Source: Evernia prunastri
Taxonomy: Eukaryota; Ascomycota; Lecanoromycetes; Lecanorales; Parmeliaceae
NCBI GenBank assembly: GCA_003184365.1
Contig: NKYR01000200.1
Location: 1 to 48,878 of the forward strand
Length of the DNA stretch: 48,878 nt
Direction of reading: 5' to 3'
Under the pieces are notes generated by a model. That model was not told the origin of the DNA, ran no database searches, and saw nothing but the letters and a program-made list of their open reading frames with translations. The position numbers were made by a program, and so were the translations under genes. The stretch's first letter is position 1. Each line of letters starts with the position of its first letter. Shown one piece after another: positions 24,001-35,353 of the stretch.

Positions 24001-24775
24001 GACGGAAAGATGCAAAGAATAAAAATGATAGTGATCCGGAGTCCAAGTCCGTCATGTTATGGCAAGGTCGCTTGAAGCTCCCCCTCGTGATGTTGTACTT
24101 CTTTTCGCCCGGCAACTTTTGTAAACGATGCCACCTTCCCTTTCGTGGTAGTGAAGTTCAACTCGTCCACACTGTTAGCCCGGGGCCCCTCGTCATAGCT
24201 CTTTGCTTTGTATCATCACTTTTCTTCATTATGTCTCGAAGCCTCAAGTCTATCAAAGCCATTTGCGCCCGAGTAAATTCGAGGAATAGTGCATCTATTA
24301 GCGTGCCTTCCTCTCCTCCATCCTTCCACTTCAACTTCCGATACGCCCATCAACCACCTCTTCTTCCATCATTCCCAAAATACCGTTCTCTTTTCAGCTT
24401 TCACCCCCGAACAAGCGGGGGGTTTTGAAAGTACCTGTTTACCTAATATCCTTTGTCTTCGCTTACTGTGCCGCTCCTACAGGAATGACACGAGACCTTG
24501 CGGTATTCGTTGGTTGCTACAACGTCATGCTTTCTTCTGACTAAGACTTCGCTGTCATGGCCCGGGCGTACGTAACGTTTGCAAAGTCCATGCCACTGAC
24601 AACCGCATTCATTTACTTTCGCCTTTCCTACATCTGCCACCCCCTTCATGCATACCAGCTGATTCCCACAACGTCAAGTCCTTTTCCTTTCAACTGTACA
24701 CTTCGACGCAAAACTTCTCGGACTTTTACCTCTGCTTTCTTTGTTTCATCTCCCACATGTTAGCGAGCGGACAAA
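21084..24775. other. 3.7 kb gene-poor region upstream of tmpA
   Basis: No open frame here has recognisable domains or codon structure. The longest (about 23889-24428, +) is low-complexity and overlaps AAGG and GACGGAAA repeats. Small tandem repeats occur at 23290-23331 and 23753-23780 (two 14-bp units). The last ~600 bp before 24776 is pyrimidine-rich and may be the tmpA promoter and leader. Confidence 0.5.
23290..23331 (+). repeat. Three perfect 14-bp tandem units
   Basis: GGCACTCGGTAATG is repeated three times without change in non-coding DNA. No function is evident. Confidence 0.95.
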
Positions 24776-26491
24776 ATGTCTGGAGTCGAGAAGAAAGATC
24801 AAGAGCCTTCATCCTCATCCGCCGACTTACACGATGTCTACTCAGCCAACGGCTCTACCGCTCAGGGATCTCCGGCAGAGTCTATCGCCTCTGCCTACAC
24901 TGCAAGGGATGGATCGTTCCAGCTTGAAGATTTCACCTTCGAGAAAGCAACCAAACTCGGGTACCCAACGGAGCAGACTTTTGAACAATCCGTTGGTTCG
25001 AGTAGATCGTCTGACGATCTCGAACAAGGCGTTGTTGCCCCGGTTCTAATCCAGCATCAACTTGGAGCACACGACTATGAGACGTCAGATGCTTTGCCTG
25101 TGATGAGGAAGAACCTAGTCGCAGCAGCAGCATACAAGATTTCGCATCCTCCGAGCCAACTACCAAGCCTGCCACACAAGCGGGATCGCAAGATACTAAG
25201 AGGGTTGCGCTATAACCTTCTAGCAGTGTACCAGCGACTCTTCTCGGTTGTATTCATAGGCAATATGATCGCTTTTATTACCGAGGTGGTATTACACCGG
25301 CATTCACAACCCTTCGGCCCGCCTTTGGGGAACCTAGCCACCGCTGTCGCAGCCAACGTCATGGGTGCGATCCTGATCAGGCAGGAATATATCATCAACT
25401 CACTGTACAACATCTTTTGTTGGACCCCTCTCTGGATGCCATTACGATTTCGCCGCGTGGTCTCAAAATTGTACCACTTTGGGGGTGTGCACAGCGGTTG
25501 CGCCGTCTCTGCAACGGCTTGGTTTATCTTGTACTCGGCACTAGTCACCAAAAGGTATGCCGACGGCGACTTCAACGAGCCTGCGGTGATCGCCATTACC
25601 TACTTGTTACTGGCGCTGTTCTTCGCACTTTGCATCTTTGCAATTCCAAAGCTTCGGATCTTTTCTCACAACACGTTCGAGGCTGTGCATCGTTTCGGGG
25701 GCTGGACTGCTGTAGCCTTGTTCTGGGTCGAGATACTTCTTGTATTGCGCGCAGAGTCAAACACTCCTGGAACGAATTCGTTCGGACTACTGGTGGTCCA
25801 AGCTCCAGCATTCTGGTTCCTGCTCATCATTACCTTTTTTATCATACTGCCGTGGATACGGCTCCGCAAAGTCGAAGCCGTTCCAGAGGTCTTGTCTCAA
25901 CATGCGGTCCGCATCCATTTCCAGTACTCCTACAAGAACATTGGGAATGTCATCGGGTTACGCATTACCCACAATCCAATGAAAGAATGGCATGCCTTTG
26001 CAACCATCCCGGATGCTGATGGCACATCATTCTCCCTCATTGTATCTGATAATGGAGATTGGACAAAAAAGCAGATTATGGAGCCGGCACATTCTTACTG
26101 GATTCGCGGTATCCCTGTTACCGGGGTTCTGCGTATGGCTACCGTTTTCAGGCGGATCGTGCTTGTCGCAACTGGCTCAGGTATTGGTCCATGCCTGTCT
26201 TTTCTGGCCTCTCACCCGATGCCCTGCCGCTTGTTGTGGTCCACCCCCAATCCGGTTCAGACGTATGGGGAGGATGTCATGCGTGCAGTCGCAAATGCGG
26301 ATCCTGAGGCCATGATCATTGATACACGGGCTACCGGACGCCCGGATGTGGTAGCACTGACTTATCATCTCTACTTGGAGACAAAGGCTGAAAGTGTGTT
26401 CGTTATTTCGAATCCTTACTTGACGTCAAAACTCGTCTATGGTTTGGAAAGCAGAGGAATACCAGCTTATGGACCAATCTGGGATTCGTAA
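24776..26491 (+). CDS. tmpA: Integral membrane flavoprotein TmpA homologue
   Basis: This intronless frame encodes 571 residues. TmpA of Aspergillus nidulans is a membrane flavoprotein with ferric-reductase-like architecture that acts in a signal for conidiation; homologues are often mislabelled as a peptide synthetase. Residues 1-130 are Ser/Glu-rich and likely cytosolic. About six membrane segments follow (LFSVVFIGNMIAFITEVVL; LGNLATAVAANVMGAILI; GCAVSATAWFILYSAL; AVIAITYLLLALFFALCIFA; WTAVALFWVEILLVL; FWFLLIITFFIILPW). His residues stand in and near the segments (KLYHFGGVHSG; FEAVHRFGGW), as for haem-type reductases. The C-terminal domain has the NAD-site motif VLVATGSGIGPCLSFLASHP and ends GIPAYGPIWDS. 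ATG at 24776 follows ACAAA, a good start context. Biological role is inferred from the family. Confidence 0.88.
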   Translation: MSGVEKKDQEPSSSSADLHDVYSANGSTAQGSPAESIASAYTARDGSFQLEDFTFEKATKLGYPTEQTFEQSVGSSRSSDDLEQGVVAPVLIQHQLGAHDYETSDALPVMRKNLVAAAAYKISHPPSQLPSLPHKRDRKILRGLRYNLLAVYQRLFSVVFIGNMIAFITEVVLHRHSQPFGPPLGNLATAVAANVMGAILIRQEYIINSLYNIFCWTPLWMPLRFRRVVSKLYHFGGVHSGCAVSATAWFILYSALVTKRYADGDFNEPAVIAITYLLLALFFALCIFAIPKLRIFSHNTFEAVHRFGGWTAVALFWVEILLVLRAESNTPGTNSFGLLVVQAPAFWFLLIITFFIILPWIRLRKVEAVPEVLSQHAVRIHFQYSYKNIGNVIGLRITHNPMKEWHAFATIPDADGTSFSLIVSDNGDWTKKQIMEPAHSYWIRGIPVTGVLRMATVFRRIVLVATGSGIGPCLSFLASHPMPCRLLWSTPNPVQTYGEDVMRAVANADPEAMIIDTRATGRPDVVALTYHLYLETKAESVFVISNPYLTSKLVYGLESRGIPAYGPIWDS

Positions 26492-27189
26492 TTAGATGAA
26501 GGAATAGATTTACGGAAGAAGCGTCAAGCGATCTTGGAGCTGCATTCTGCTTCCTTTGTGCGCGATGACTACAGGACGCCAAAGACTCGTTTCGTAATCG
26601 AGATGAATGTCGTTCTTCTAGTAGCACTATCCTACATTTTCTACGATCGTCGCACGCAACGACCGTGTGATGGTAAAGCGGCCCACAGCATGGGCTACAG
26701 AAGCACGTGAATTTCTGATCAAGAAGATCGTTATTCTTCATGTTCTTTTTGGTCCTGCTTCTATTCCGGCCTAGTCCAATTTGCTTTGGAGAACAACATT
26801 GGCGAGGCCAGGGTTTCTTCGTCACTATTTTTATCCATTCTTGGACGTCATTCGAAACGTCCGACCCCCTCGTCGCTGTCAGATTTTGCTCTGGCTCGTG
26901 GTTTCCCCAATCTGCTGCCAGCGAGGCTTGGAAGCATTCTATCGTCGCGGTCGCTTCATCTAGCACTGGTCTCGCTGCAATCATACTTGCATCAAGACGA
27001 CAGAATTTTCCACCATCAGTGACGACGGCCTGGGCAAGGGGATTTTGGAGAATGTTATAAGGTCCTACCCGAGGATGAACAAAAGTGATCTCACGTATCT
27101 GGCATGATGGCTCTCGCTGTGTCTAGTAGTACCCTTACCGGGCCTCACTTGGCAGCTTTGCCTCTTCCGTCGCTCACCATCCTGGCTTA
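26492..27189. other. Intergenic, no clear gene
   Basis: This is the tmpA downstream region. Weak frames on both strands have no recognised domain; some could be unreadable remains of the ligase pseudogene's front part. Confidence 0.4.
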
Positions 27190-28254
27190 AGAACCCTGCT
27201 ATGCCAAACAGCCTTCATTGGGCTGGCTGGGACAAAAGTCTTCGGTCTAGGAGTTGCGTACACTTTCGAGCTGGGAGGTACCTTCCTTAAAAGGGTCCTT
27301 GCACAAAGTAACCTTAGCCATTTCCCTCGGTGGCGTTCTATGCCCATGCCCATTCGATATCTCTGTTCGACAGAACCTCGCATTTTCAACTATGACAATC
27401 AAACATGGAGACCCTGACGGAGACTGTATGCAAAGAATTTGGAAATAAGGGCGTAGTTCGAGATAAGCGTGCACGTGCTCTGCTATGGCGTTTCCCTTCT
27501 CTATTACTAATGGATAGGCAGGTTCTCTTAGATGGTAGTTTTCCCTGTCCACCGGTCGCTGCTAGGCTCAAGACTGAGGGTCTGGTCTAGGATGATTGCG
27601 TTTGCATTCACTCTTTGGACGATGCTCGGACCTTAAATCCTACTGGGACTCCTGAAGCAGCCCTTAGTCATACTAAAGGAAGTCAGAATTGTTGTCTGGC
27701 TACCTCGAAAGTTCTTCTGTCACCGCCGACATCTTTGACGAGCAAGGGCTTTTCGAGGACCGCAGACATTGCATACATCTAGGGTACTGGAAGGTGTAGA
27801 TCGTTAATCGCGCGAAGGTAAGCCAACCGCCTCCACTCGCCTGCGTCCACTCTGTCCACCCTGTCCACCCCACCGACGCCTGAGCCCTTCCACCGAGTGC
27901 GAGCAAACGAGAACCTCTGACAGAAGGCCCCAGGACCTCATCAAAATCCGTGGCTGGCGAGTGGTCCACGTGGAGATCGAAGCCATCCTTCTCACCCACC
28001 CTTCTATTGTCAACGCTGCAATCGTCGGCATACCTACCCCCGAAGGCCAACGCAAAAGCCCACGCATCTTCGTCGAGCTCGAACTCAAACTTCTCTTCGG
28101 GACACGTGGCTACTTCTTGTGCTGTAGCCATTGTAGCTGAAGTAACAGAAGGGCTTCTCAAGGCTATATTAGAGAAAAGCTAGCCTGCGAAAAGCAACTT
28201 GCTGATGGGAATCTGTCGCACAGAGCGATGAAGGTCGAGCTTTGGGACGTTATA
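27190..28254 (+). pseudogene. Decayed AMP-dependent (4-coumarate-CoA-ligase-like) ligase
   Basis: The plus strand carries broken pieces of an adenylate-forming ligase in order. Clear pieces are LSGYLESSSVTADIFDEQG (about 27693-27750), then, one frame away, GFSRTADIAYI, then IVNRAK. After a still recognisable intron (GTAAGC donor at about 27817; CTGAC and CCAG acceptor at 27933) follows DLIKIRGWRVVHVEIEAILL and THPSIVNAAIVGIPTPEGQR. This matches the family's D-x-x-K-x-R-G-W hinge and C-terminal lid. Stops and frameshifts separate the pieces, and the lysine-bearing tail (PSGK) is not found. Possible front remnants (AFIGLAGTKVF; RIFNYDNQTW) begin near 27190 but are uncertain. The gene is dead; its former substrate cannot be named. 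Confidence 0.65.
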
Positions 28255-29356
28255 TGACAAGGTATTGGCAAAGCGTGTCACCACAGATGAAGAAGGGAGC
28301 TTAAGGGATTCAAGGCTGAGGCAATCGCTAATGGGTACAGGAGCGAGGGTGAAGGGGTTCAATGAGAATATGACGAATGATATACGAAGAGGAAGGAAAT
28401 AAGGCTGATTGAGTACGTGCTTAAGTGGAGTAGAGGGAAGTGTCAATAGCACGGCCAGTTGTGAAGAAAGTGCTCCTCGAAATATCTGTTCAGCTTGTCA
28501 AAATACTCTGCTTGAATCGCCGGTACTTATCAGCGTCTAATGACCAAATTTTGGACTAGTGACTCATGGTCTTTACACCAATGTCGCTCATAGGTCAAGA
28601 CTGCCAGTATCTCTGACAGTGTAAGAAGAGTCCAGGATGAGTGGGGATACAGGCATCTCTATGCAAAGTGGGGGGTTTCCCAATGCAAAGAGGCTGGAAA
28701 GAAGTTTTAGAAAAGGGCAGCGTAGATGAAAAATTGCTGTTAGACAAGCATAGCGCATGCGATGCTTTGGTGCTTGCGCGGAGATGCAATTGTGAACATG
28801 TCAGAGAGAATCTTCGAATATGTTAGTGCCTCGGTGTGGGGTCCTCGGGTCTATACAGATAATACTAGGCCTACTTAGTTTAGTGTCAATGCAGTTAGTG
28901 TCGGAATCGCAAACGCCTCCATCGACGCACTCGATCTGCTACTTCGGTTCAGGTACATAAGCAATAGCTCTCTTTGCTGGGCTGGGTAGCATTAGGGCAT
29001 AGTCGTTGGATTTTCTTGATTCTTCCTTCTCTTCGTCTTCTCTTTCCACCTCTTCTCCTTCTGCTTCAACATCTCCTCCTGCAGTACCACTCTTCTCAAC
29101 AACATTGCCGGAAGGATCAACAAATCCGCGGCTACACACACTTTGGGCCCTGGTCAACAAGCACTATTCTATGCAAGACCAGCTCTTCCCCGAGCAAATT
29201 GCTTGTGCACTCAATGCAAGTATGGACGGAACTGCTTACTCGTGAACTGTGGTTGACCGGTTGCCATTGTGATAGTATTCGACCAAATAAGCGCGCAACA
29301 ACAGACACTCTGCTCATACCCTTGACGACCTACCACGGTTACCCCATCAGCAGATA
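28255..29356. other. Intergenic, no gene called
   Basis: Short frames exist, including a minus-strand acidic one at 29160-28939 ending LPSPAKRAIAYVPEPK. None has a start, splice pattern and length that together support a gene. Confidence 0.4.
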
Positions 29357-31402
29357 ATGAATGGCAGTGACATCAAGAAGGCTGCCATAACTAAAGCGAA
29401 GCAAGCAGTGAATGCTGCAAATAATGCTGCAAATGGTAACGGGGGAAAGAAGAGGAGGAAAGGCGGAGATCTGAAGCCAATCATCACTACAGAGGATCAA
29501 CAAAACGCAAACGCCAGTCCGCAAAGCGCTACCAATATGAACAGCTCGAGGTTAGCAAGGACAAAGGCGCAACTGTGTTCATGAGCGTCAGGCGCTAATG
29601 TTTGATCTGCAGTGCAAACAGTACCACCTCGCCATTGTCTCACCTCAAGCCCCAGCTAAGCCGCTCATCGTCATCCTCGTCCTCCCGTGATGATGCTACG
29701 GAAGTCACAGCCGAAGAAGAAGATGCTGAAGACTATTGTAAAGGCGGTTATCATCCCGTGAGCGTTGGCGAAACCTTCAAGGATGGAAGATACATCATTA
29801 CACGAAAGCTCGGATGGGGTCACTTTTCAACTGTCTGGCTATCTCGGGACACCGAGACTGGAAGGCATGTCGCATTAAAAGTTGTTCGGTCAGCAGCTCA
29901 CTACACCGAAACCGCCGTTGACGAAATCAAACTGCTCAACAAGATTGTGGAAGCAAATCCAAACCACCCCGGGAAGAAGCACGTCGTCAGTCTATTGGAT
30001 TCATTTGAGCACAAAGGGCCAAATGGTACCCACGTATGCATGGTATTCGAGGTTTTGGGAGAGAACTTGCTAGGTCTGATCAAGCGGTGGAATCACCGGG
30101 GCATTCCCATGCCACTCGTCAAGCAAATCACAAAGCAAGTCTTGCTGGGCTTGGACTATCTTCATCGTGAATGCGGCATCATACACACAGACTTGAAGCC
30201 CGAGAACGTTCTCATCGAGATTGGTGATGTGGAACAGATAGTCAAGACTTTTGTAAAAGGCGAACCAACACCGGATGACAAGGAAGACAATCGCAACGGT
30301 CGCCGAAGAAGAAGGACCCTCATCACAGGCAGTCAACCTCTTCCGAGTCCCCTCAATGCTAGTTTCAGCAACTTGGAAAACTTGCGATTCGCGGGTGGCA
30401 TGGCAGGATCACACAGTAGCTTGAACCAGATGATGAGCGAGAGTCCAGGTAATTCTCCCATTCATGGTTCAGCTACTCCTAAGAGCGGCGTTGTAATGAG
30501 CGGTGCTGTAGCTTCCACCACACCTCCCAAATCGATGCGAGAGATGCTCGGGCTTGCGGATCCTACTCCTTCCAACAGCACTGACGACGATCAGAAACAC
30601 CAAGAAAAGACTGCGTAAGTGTAAAGTATTCTTGCCGTATAAGTGAACCGAGCTGACAGGAGAACCAGGGAGAACCTTTCCCAGACCATATCCGGTATTT
30701 CCCTAAACAAGTCTGCCTCTCCCAAAGAAACGAGCCCAGAAGATGTAGCAAGAGCTATGGACACTATATCTGTAAAGATTGCAGATCTTGGAAACGCTTG
30801 CTGGGTCGGACACCACTTCACAAATGATATCCAAACCCGACAATACCGCTCTCCAGAAGTCATCCTGGGCGCCAAATGGGGGGCAAGCACAGATGTTTGG
30901 AGCATGTCTGCTATGGTATGAAAATCTGCTCTCTGCCCGATCTACGTTATAATGACAAGCATAGGTTTTCGAGCTAATCACAGGGGATTACCTCTTCGAC
31001 CCTCAATCTGGCACTAAATATGGGAAAGACGACGACCATATTGCCCAAATTATTGAGCTCCTCGGTGTCTTCCCGCGTCAGCTTTTCATGAACGGCAAAT
31101 GGTCCCAGGAGATTTTCTCTCGGAAGGGAGAACTCCGAAACATTCATCGCCTGAGGCACTGGGCATTGCCGGACGTATTGAAGGAGAAGTACCACTTCAG
31201 CAAAGAGGAGGCGGAAAGCATTGCCAAATTCTTGATCCCGATGTTGGCTTTGTTGCCGGTGGATCGGGCCAATGCCGGAGGCATGAGCGCAAGTCCATTC
31301 TTAGCAGACACCAAGGGCATGGAACATGTCAACCTCAACATATCGGTCGGGAGCAAAGGGGAAGGGATCGAAGGCTGGGCTACGGAGGTGAAGAAGCGGT
31401 GA
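29357..31402 (+). CDS. SR-protein-specific kinase (SRPK; Dsk1/Sky1 type)
   Basis: This Ser/Thr kinase family phosphorylates Arg-Ser repeats in splicing and mRNA-export factors. Exons 29357-29550, 29613-30614, 30669-30915 and 30965-31402 give 626 residues. The kinase is split, as is typical: lobe 1 has the Gly loop LGWGHFSTVWL, VALKVV and the catalytic loop IIHTDLKPENVL. A Ser/Pro-rich spacer of about 180 residues follows (about 30240-30760). Lobe 2 then starts with KIADLGNACW (DLG in place of DFG, usual in SRPKs) and TRQYRSPEVILGAKW. Introns are 29551-29612, 30615-30668 and 30916-30964; the second has two in-frame acceptors (CTGACAG and CCAG), the later one being likelier. The C-end TEVKKR is short compared with some homologues. 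The start is the first ATG in the lysine-rich exon (KKAAITKAKQAVN) and could be further upstream. Confidence 0.9.
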
Positions 31403-32093
31403 TGGGCTCAATGAATGGACAGCTCCCGGTGATTTGGATGCAACGCTCATTTAGCAAGGCTAGCCTTTCGAGATTGGGTGGTGGTATATTGTCCTCTAGA
31501 CGAGTGGTAGCGTGGAATGGTTTGGGTCGCTACTTGTAACGATGAATGCATAGATGCAATCCTTGTTAGTTGTATCTACTGGATATGCTGCCGAGGGTAA
31601 GTACCATGTTTTTTGCGTGAAGACAAGCTGTGTCAAGATGTCTAGTGTGCATAGGTGATCTCGTCTGGCGGGCAGTATATCGTAACTCGTGATTGATGAT
31701 TTACGAAGACATGGGGGTAGAAATAATGGTCAGACTCTTGGCCTAATCGATCACTCAGTGAGTACGAGTACATACTTTATGGTGCTAGTAAGATTACCCT
31801 TACGTGACCGAGGGCTCAGGGGAGTCAGGAGTTTCGCTACCTTACGAAGGAGCCCGGAGGGCTTGGTGCCGACCCTAAACCACCCCTGTAACTTTAGGTG
31901 CTGTACCCTAAAAAAACCAACCCGAGACCCATTAACTTTTGGCACGGGGGCCCTTGTTCCCTAGAAAACTACATCTCGTTCATAGACCGAAGTTGACGAC
32001 GAACGAGAAAAGGTGGTTCACTAGTCGTGCAATCATTATTCTCACCCTTTTTCGCTCTACTTGTAACCTTCCATAGTAATATACATCTTCGAG
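31403..32093. other. Intergenic, no gene
   Basis: This is the SRPK 3' flank and the zinc-finger gene promoter. No coding frame or RNA gene is supported. Confidence 0.5.
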
Positions 32094-33062
32094 ATGCCAC
32101 CTGTAAGTCCGGTCACCGAATACACTCTGATTCAATTAACCTTGCATTCTCTCACAGCCATGGTCCACGAATCCAGCTCCCAAGGTATGTGTATCTAGAT
32201 TTGGCATCTTCTGCTTCCATGCCGTCTGCTGCTCTCCTCTACTGGGTCAATCACTTGTTGCACCGATGAATGTTCTTTTTGCGAGTTCAAAAACCCCTCC
32301 CATCAATCGTGTATATCAATTCTCTCTACTCGAGAAGACTAGATAGAATTGCCAACATCCTGAACAACCTGAGCCTTCCTGTCTCTGATGGTGCGTGCAG
32401 ACAGAGTCCGCTCGTGAAGCCCGCAAGTCTTTCTACTGTGAGCTCTGCCAAAAGGGGTACAGCCGGATTAATGAATTCGAGGCACACGAGGGGAGCTATG
32501 ATCATCAGCATAAGAAGGTATGTGCTAGTCTTTCGTCTTGTAGGTCCATGGTTATCCTCTCGTGTTGGTTGAAGACTGCAAGGCATCAAGGCATTCATGA
32601 TTGTTGAAGAGCAAGATGCTTTGTGTTTCAGCACTCAATCTTGTCCCTTTCTATATCTAGCTATACATATTCGACTGCTGTACACAACGCACTAAGCGCA
32701 CTTCCATCCAGCGTCTAAAAGAAATGAAACAAATGTCCCGCGATCCCCTTGCGGCCGCAAAGGCACGCAAAGCCGAACGTCGAGCCGACGAGAAGTCCGG
32801 AGGCATTACCATCAAACCCGTTTCCCTCCCTTCTACGGAAGCCACGAAAACAACAGGCTTCAAGAAAGGTGGTTTCAAGAACGCCTTCGGAAGTGCCGAT
32901 GACGACGAAGAGACGGATGAGAAGAAGCAGACAAAGGCACAGCCAAGGGTAGAGGGATGGGATGTGGCAGACGCGGTAGAGGCGGAGAGTGATGAGGAGT
33001 GGGGGGATTATGATCCAAGACGGCCGACGGGATGTTGGGAAGGTTGCTCTGGTAGAGGCTGA
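32094..33062 (+). CDS. C2H2 zinc-finger protein (GPATCH8/ZNF804-like finger), function unknown
   Basis: Four exons (32094-32102, 32158-32184, 32401-32517, 32712-33062) join in frame to 167 residues. The splice sites are canonical (GTAAGT...CACAG; GTATGT...GCAG; GTATGT...CCAG). Residues about 13-51 form a single finger, FYCELCQKGYSRINEFEAHE then GSYDHQHKK, followed by RLKEMKQMSRDP. This finger and its RLK tail resemble the GPATCH8/ZNF804 type, thought to act on RNA or chromatin. The rest is Lys/Glu-rich and acidic (GSADDDEETDEKKQT; AVEAESDEEWGDYDPRRPTG), ending CWEGCSGRG. No G-patch is seen. The third exon alone gives the finger, so the gene is easily missed without splicing. Confidence 0.8.
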
Positions 33063-33947
33063 GGGTTTCCCGCCTAAGTTGGGAGCGCAAAGAGCACTAG
33101 TTATGAGGCATGAGCGGGGTCGTCGACGCAGGATTCGCATTGTATTGCGGAACAGAGGCAGCGTCAAAAAGCTCTTCTGCGGCTTGAGGAGCGGGAAATA
33201 GATCTTTGCGGAATGGCGTCCAGGATATCAGCCAGCCATTCCAAGACTGCTGATTTTTGGGGACTGACTAGACCTACTCCTGACGTCCTTAGCTTATCCA
33301 CGAAAATATGCACTCACGACCCCAATTCTATACATAGCCATCTGTGCCACGCTCGAGCTCATAGGGCCTCAGAAGCTAGGGGTGCAAGCCAACGTCTCCA
33401 TTTGTATGATTCCACCAAAGTCCGAAGTACCATTCGTGCACGAGACCACGTCCGCAGAATTTATCCCTTCCGAAACGTTGTCAGCTCAAGGACTCGTCTT
33501 CGAGTGCGGCCATAGCACTCTGATTGCCCCCACCTTTGCTCAGTTCATGGAAAAGGAAATCCCAAAAGCCCATCCGTCTTAGCTTGACCCAATTGGCCGT
33601 TTGTCACTTCTTAGTATCCAAGCCTTTTGCCCTTTTAGAATGTCGATTTGGGTCACCTTATGTGCCCTGTGGGTGGTTCAAAATATGATATGATAAATCA
33701 ATTGATACATTGACTGTTTTCCATGGTACCAAAACCACACTGTACAGACAAGAAAACGTAACCATCTCACAAAAACGCTATGATTTCCCCATGAATTCTC
33801 GACCAGTGCATCCCAACTCAACGAGTTCGCACTATATTCCACGACAAGCTCCACCATGCTACACCCTAATTGCTCTTCAAAAACTCCTTCGATGAGGCGG
33901 GAGACCAATGACAAGACTTGCACAACAGCTCGACCCAAGAGCGCAAA
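33063..33947. other. Intergenic; possible short frame 33382-33582 (+)
   Basis: A 66-residue frame (ending TLIAPTFAQFMEKEIPKAHP) looks protein-like and could extend upstream in another frame. No family is recognised and no full model is found. Confidence 0.3.
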
Positions 33948-34945
33948 CTACTTGGCGATACCCCTAATGGACCCCTTCTTTGACCGACGCGACGCCGCGT
34001 ACCGAGGCTTCTTACGCTTGACGGCAGCTGGCCAGCCGTAAGTGGTACTCGTTTTGATCTCGGAGAAGCCTTGTCGGATGGAAGGCGCGAGATATTGCTT
34101 CCAATCGTCTCTGGTCCGAAGGGCATCATTCATGCTAGCATCAGGGCACATGCGCCGCAAGAGCAGTATCACTATGGAAGATGGAGTCAGAGTCAGAGTC
34201 AGAGTCTTTGAAATTTGACTGGAAGGCGACTTCTGAAATGTACTTTTCTGAAATGTGCTTACGGTGCTCCTTGAAGGCCAGTCCGACATATAGAATCTTG
34301 ATCTTGTCCTCGTCGTCTTCCGAATCATCACTCTCGTCATCTTCCGTTTCATCACACTGGTCGTCTTCCGTATCATCACACTTGTCGTCCTCCGTATCAT
34401 CACACTTGTCGTCTTCCGTATCACCACGCTCGTCGTCTTCCGTATCATTACACTCGGCCTCTGGAAGGATCGTGGCATTTGTGGCTTGGTCCAGGACTCT
34501 GTACCGATAGGTGTCGTTGCGGCCTTTGGTCTCGACGCTCTCATCCCAGAACCACTCGTATCTGTGAAACTCAGGATCAGCGCTGCTCCAGCTCTGCATC
34601 AAGATCACAATCGACCTCTACAGTCAGCAAGGGCACTTACACTCTGGCGAGGCTGAGGATAGGCCCAGGAGGGAGAGTGCCAGCGGCTAACGTTTTTGTG
34701 AGGGCATCTTCTGCTGCGTCAAGGTATTACGCCCGAGATAGTTCACGAATGTACTTCCATACTGAAGCTGGCACTTTAAGGTAATTGGTATCTGAGGGTT
34801 GTTCCGGGGTCAAGGATCGCCTCGGGCGTTCAGTCGCAGAGGGATCGTAATGAAGGATTGATTGGACAGTGGTGTCTTTCTTTGCACCCCGATGGCTTGT
34901 GGTTCTCCTGGCACGGTGGCCCATGCTGGTCTTTGAGACGCCCAT
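33948..34945 (-). pseudogene. Acidic-repeat hypothetical protein, probably broken
   Basis: Reading from 34945 the frame gives MGVSKTSMGHRARRTTSHRG and continues to SVWKYIRELSRA. There a TAA at about 34727-34729 interrupts; the same frame goes on as YLDAAEDALTKTLAAGTLPP. A canonical intron (GTAAGT...CACAG, about 34640-34564) joins LARV to YEWFWDESVETKGRND. Next are six eight-residue acidic repeats (type CDDTEDDK), then KIKILYVGLAFKEHRKHISE. After about 34141 coding sense passes to another frame (DDWKQYLAPSIRQGFSEIKT; ending KKGSIRGIAK at 33948), and no good splice restores it. One premature stop plus this frame change suggest a pseudogene; sequence error is an alternative. The family is unknown. 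Confidence 0.45.
34306..34456. repeat. Six 24-bp tandem units coding acidic octapeptides (minus strand)
   Basis: Units such as TCATCACACTTGTCGTCYTC are repeated about six times with small changes. On the minus strand they encode CNDTEDDE, RGDTEDDK, CDDTEDDK, CDDTEDDQ, CDETEDDE and SDDSEDDE. Because 24 is a multiple of three, a second minus frame is also open and repeats VMIRKTTS; the acidic frame joins better to flanking protein-like sequence. Confidence 0.85.
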
Positions 34946-35353
34946 TGTTGGGATGCTTACTTATGAATTTGAGCGCTAGGCCGCGGATACAGGCTATATA
35001 AAAGACTCGGTATGCGCGATGCTTGTGTTGCTGAGTGGGAGGCTGGGTGCAGAATGCTGTGTAGATTGCTGGTGGAGTTGAGTGCGAGTTCGCCAATGTA
35101 CGTGTATGAGCCTTGGTAGAATGAGCTTGAGACTGTAGCTGTGTTTATATACTCGTACGTCTGGAGGAATATATAGACAAGCAGTTGCTGGAGTAAACGG
35201 GTTGAGTATATTTATTTGAAAGATGTTTCTGCTTTTATGCGTCAAAGTAGAGAGAGTGCAGACGTTTGACGGAAGAAAGAGAGAAAGGAAGAGTGGAAGA
35301 GAGGAAGGAGGGAAGAGAAAGTTGGGAGTTTCTATCCCATCGTCTGGCGCCTT
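34946..35353. other. Intergenic between the acidic-repeat frame and the piggyBac relic
   Basis: No gene is supported. An A/G-rich tract lies at about 35265-35320. Confidence 0.5.

Noticed and set aside
23889..24428. 179-codon plus-strand frame upstream of tmpA
   Set aside because: It overlaps AAGG and GACGGAAA simple repeats, has no domain pattern and lies in a pyrimidine-rich promoter-like region.
24776..26491. Peptide-synthetase label sometimes given to this type of gene
   Set aside because: The protein is a 571-residue membrane flavoprotein with a GSGIGP motif and no adenylation or carrier domains.
26403..26984. 193-codon minus-strand frame overlapping the end of tmpA
   Set aside because: It overlaps the end of the tmpA coding sequence on the opposite strand and has no family pattern or splice context.
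33948..34544. 198-codon minus frame with MIRKTTS repeats as an independent protein
   Set aside because: Its repeat half is the second reading frame of the 24-bp units. Only the end (DDWKQYLAPSIRQG on) looks coding, and it is treated as part of the broken gene.
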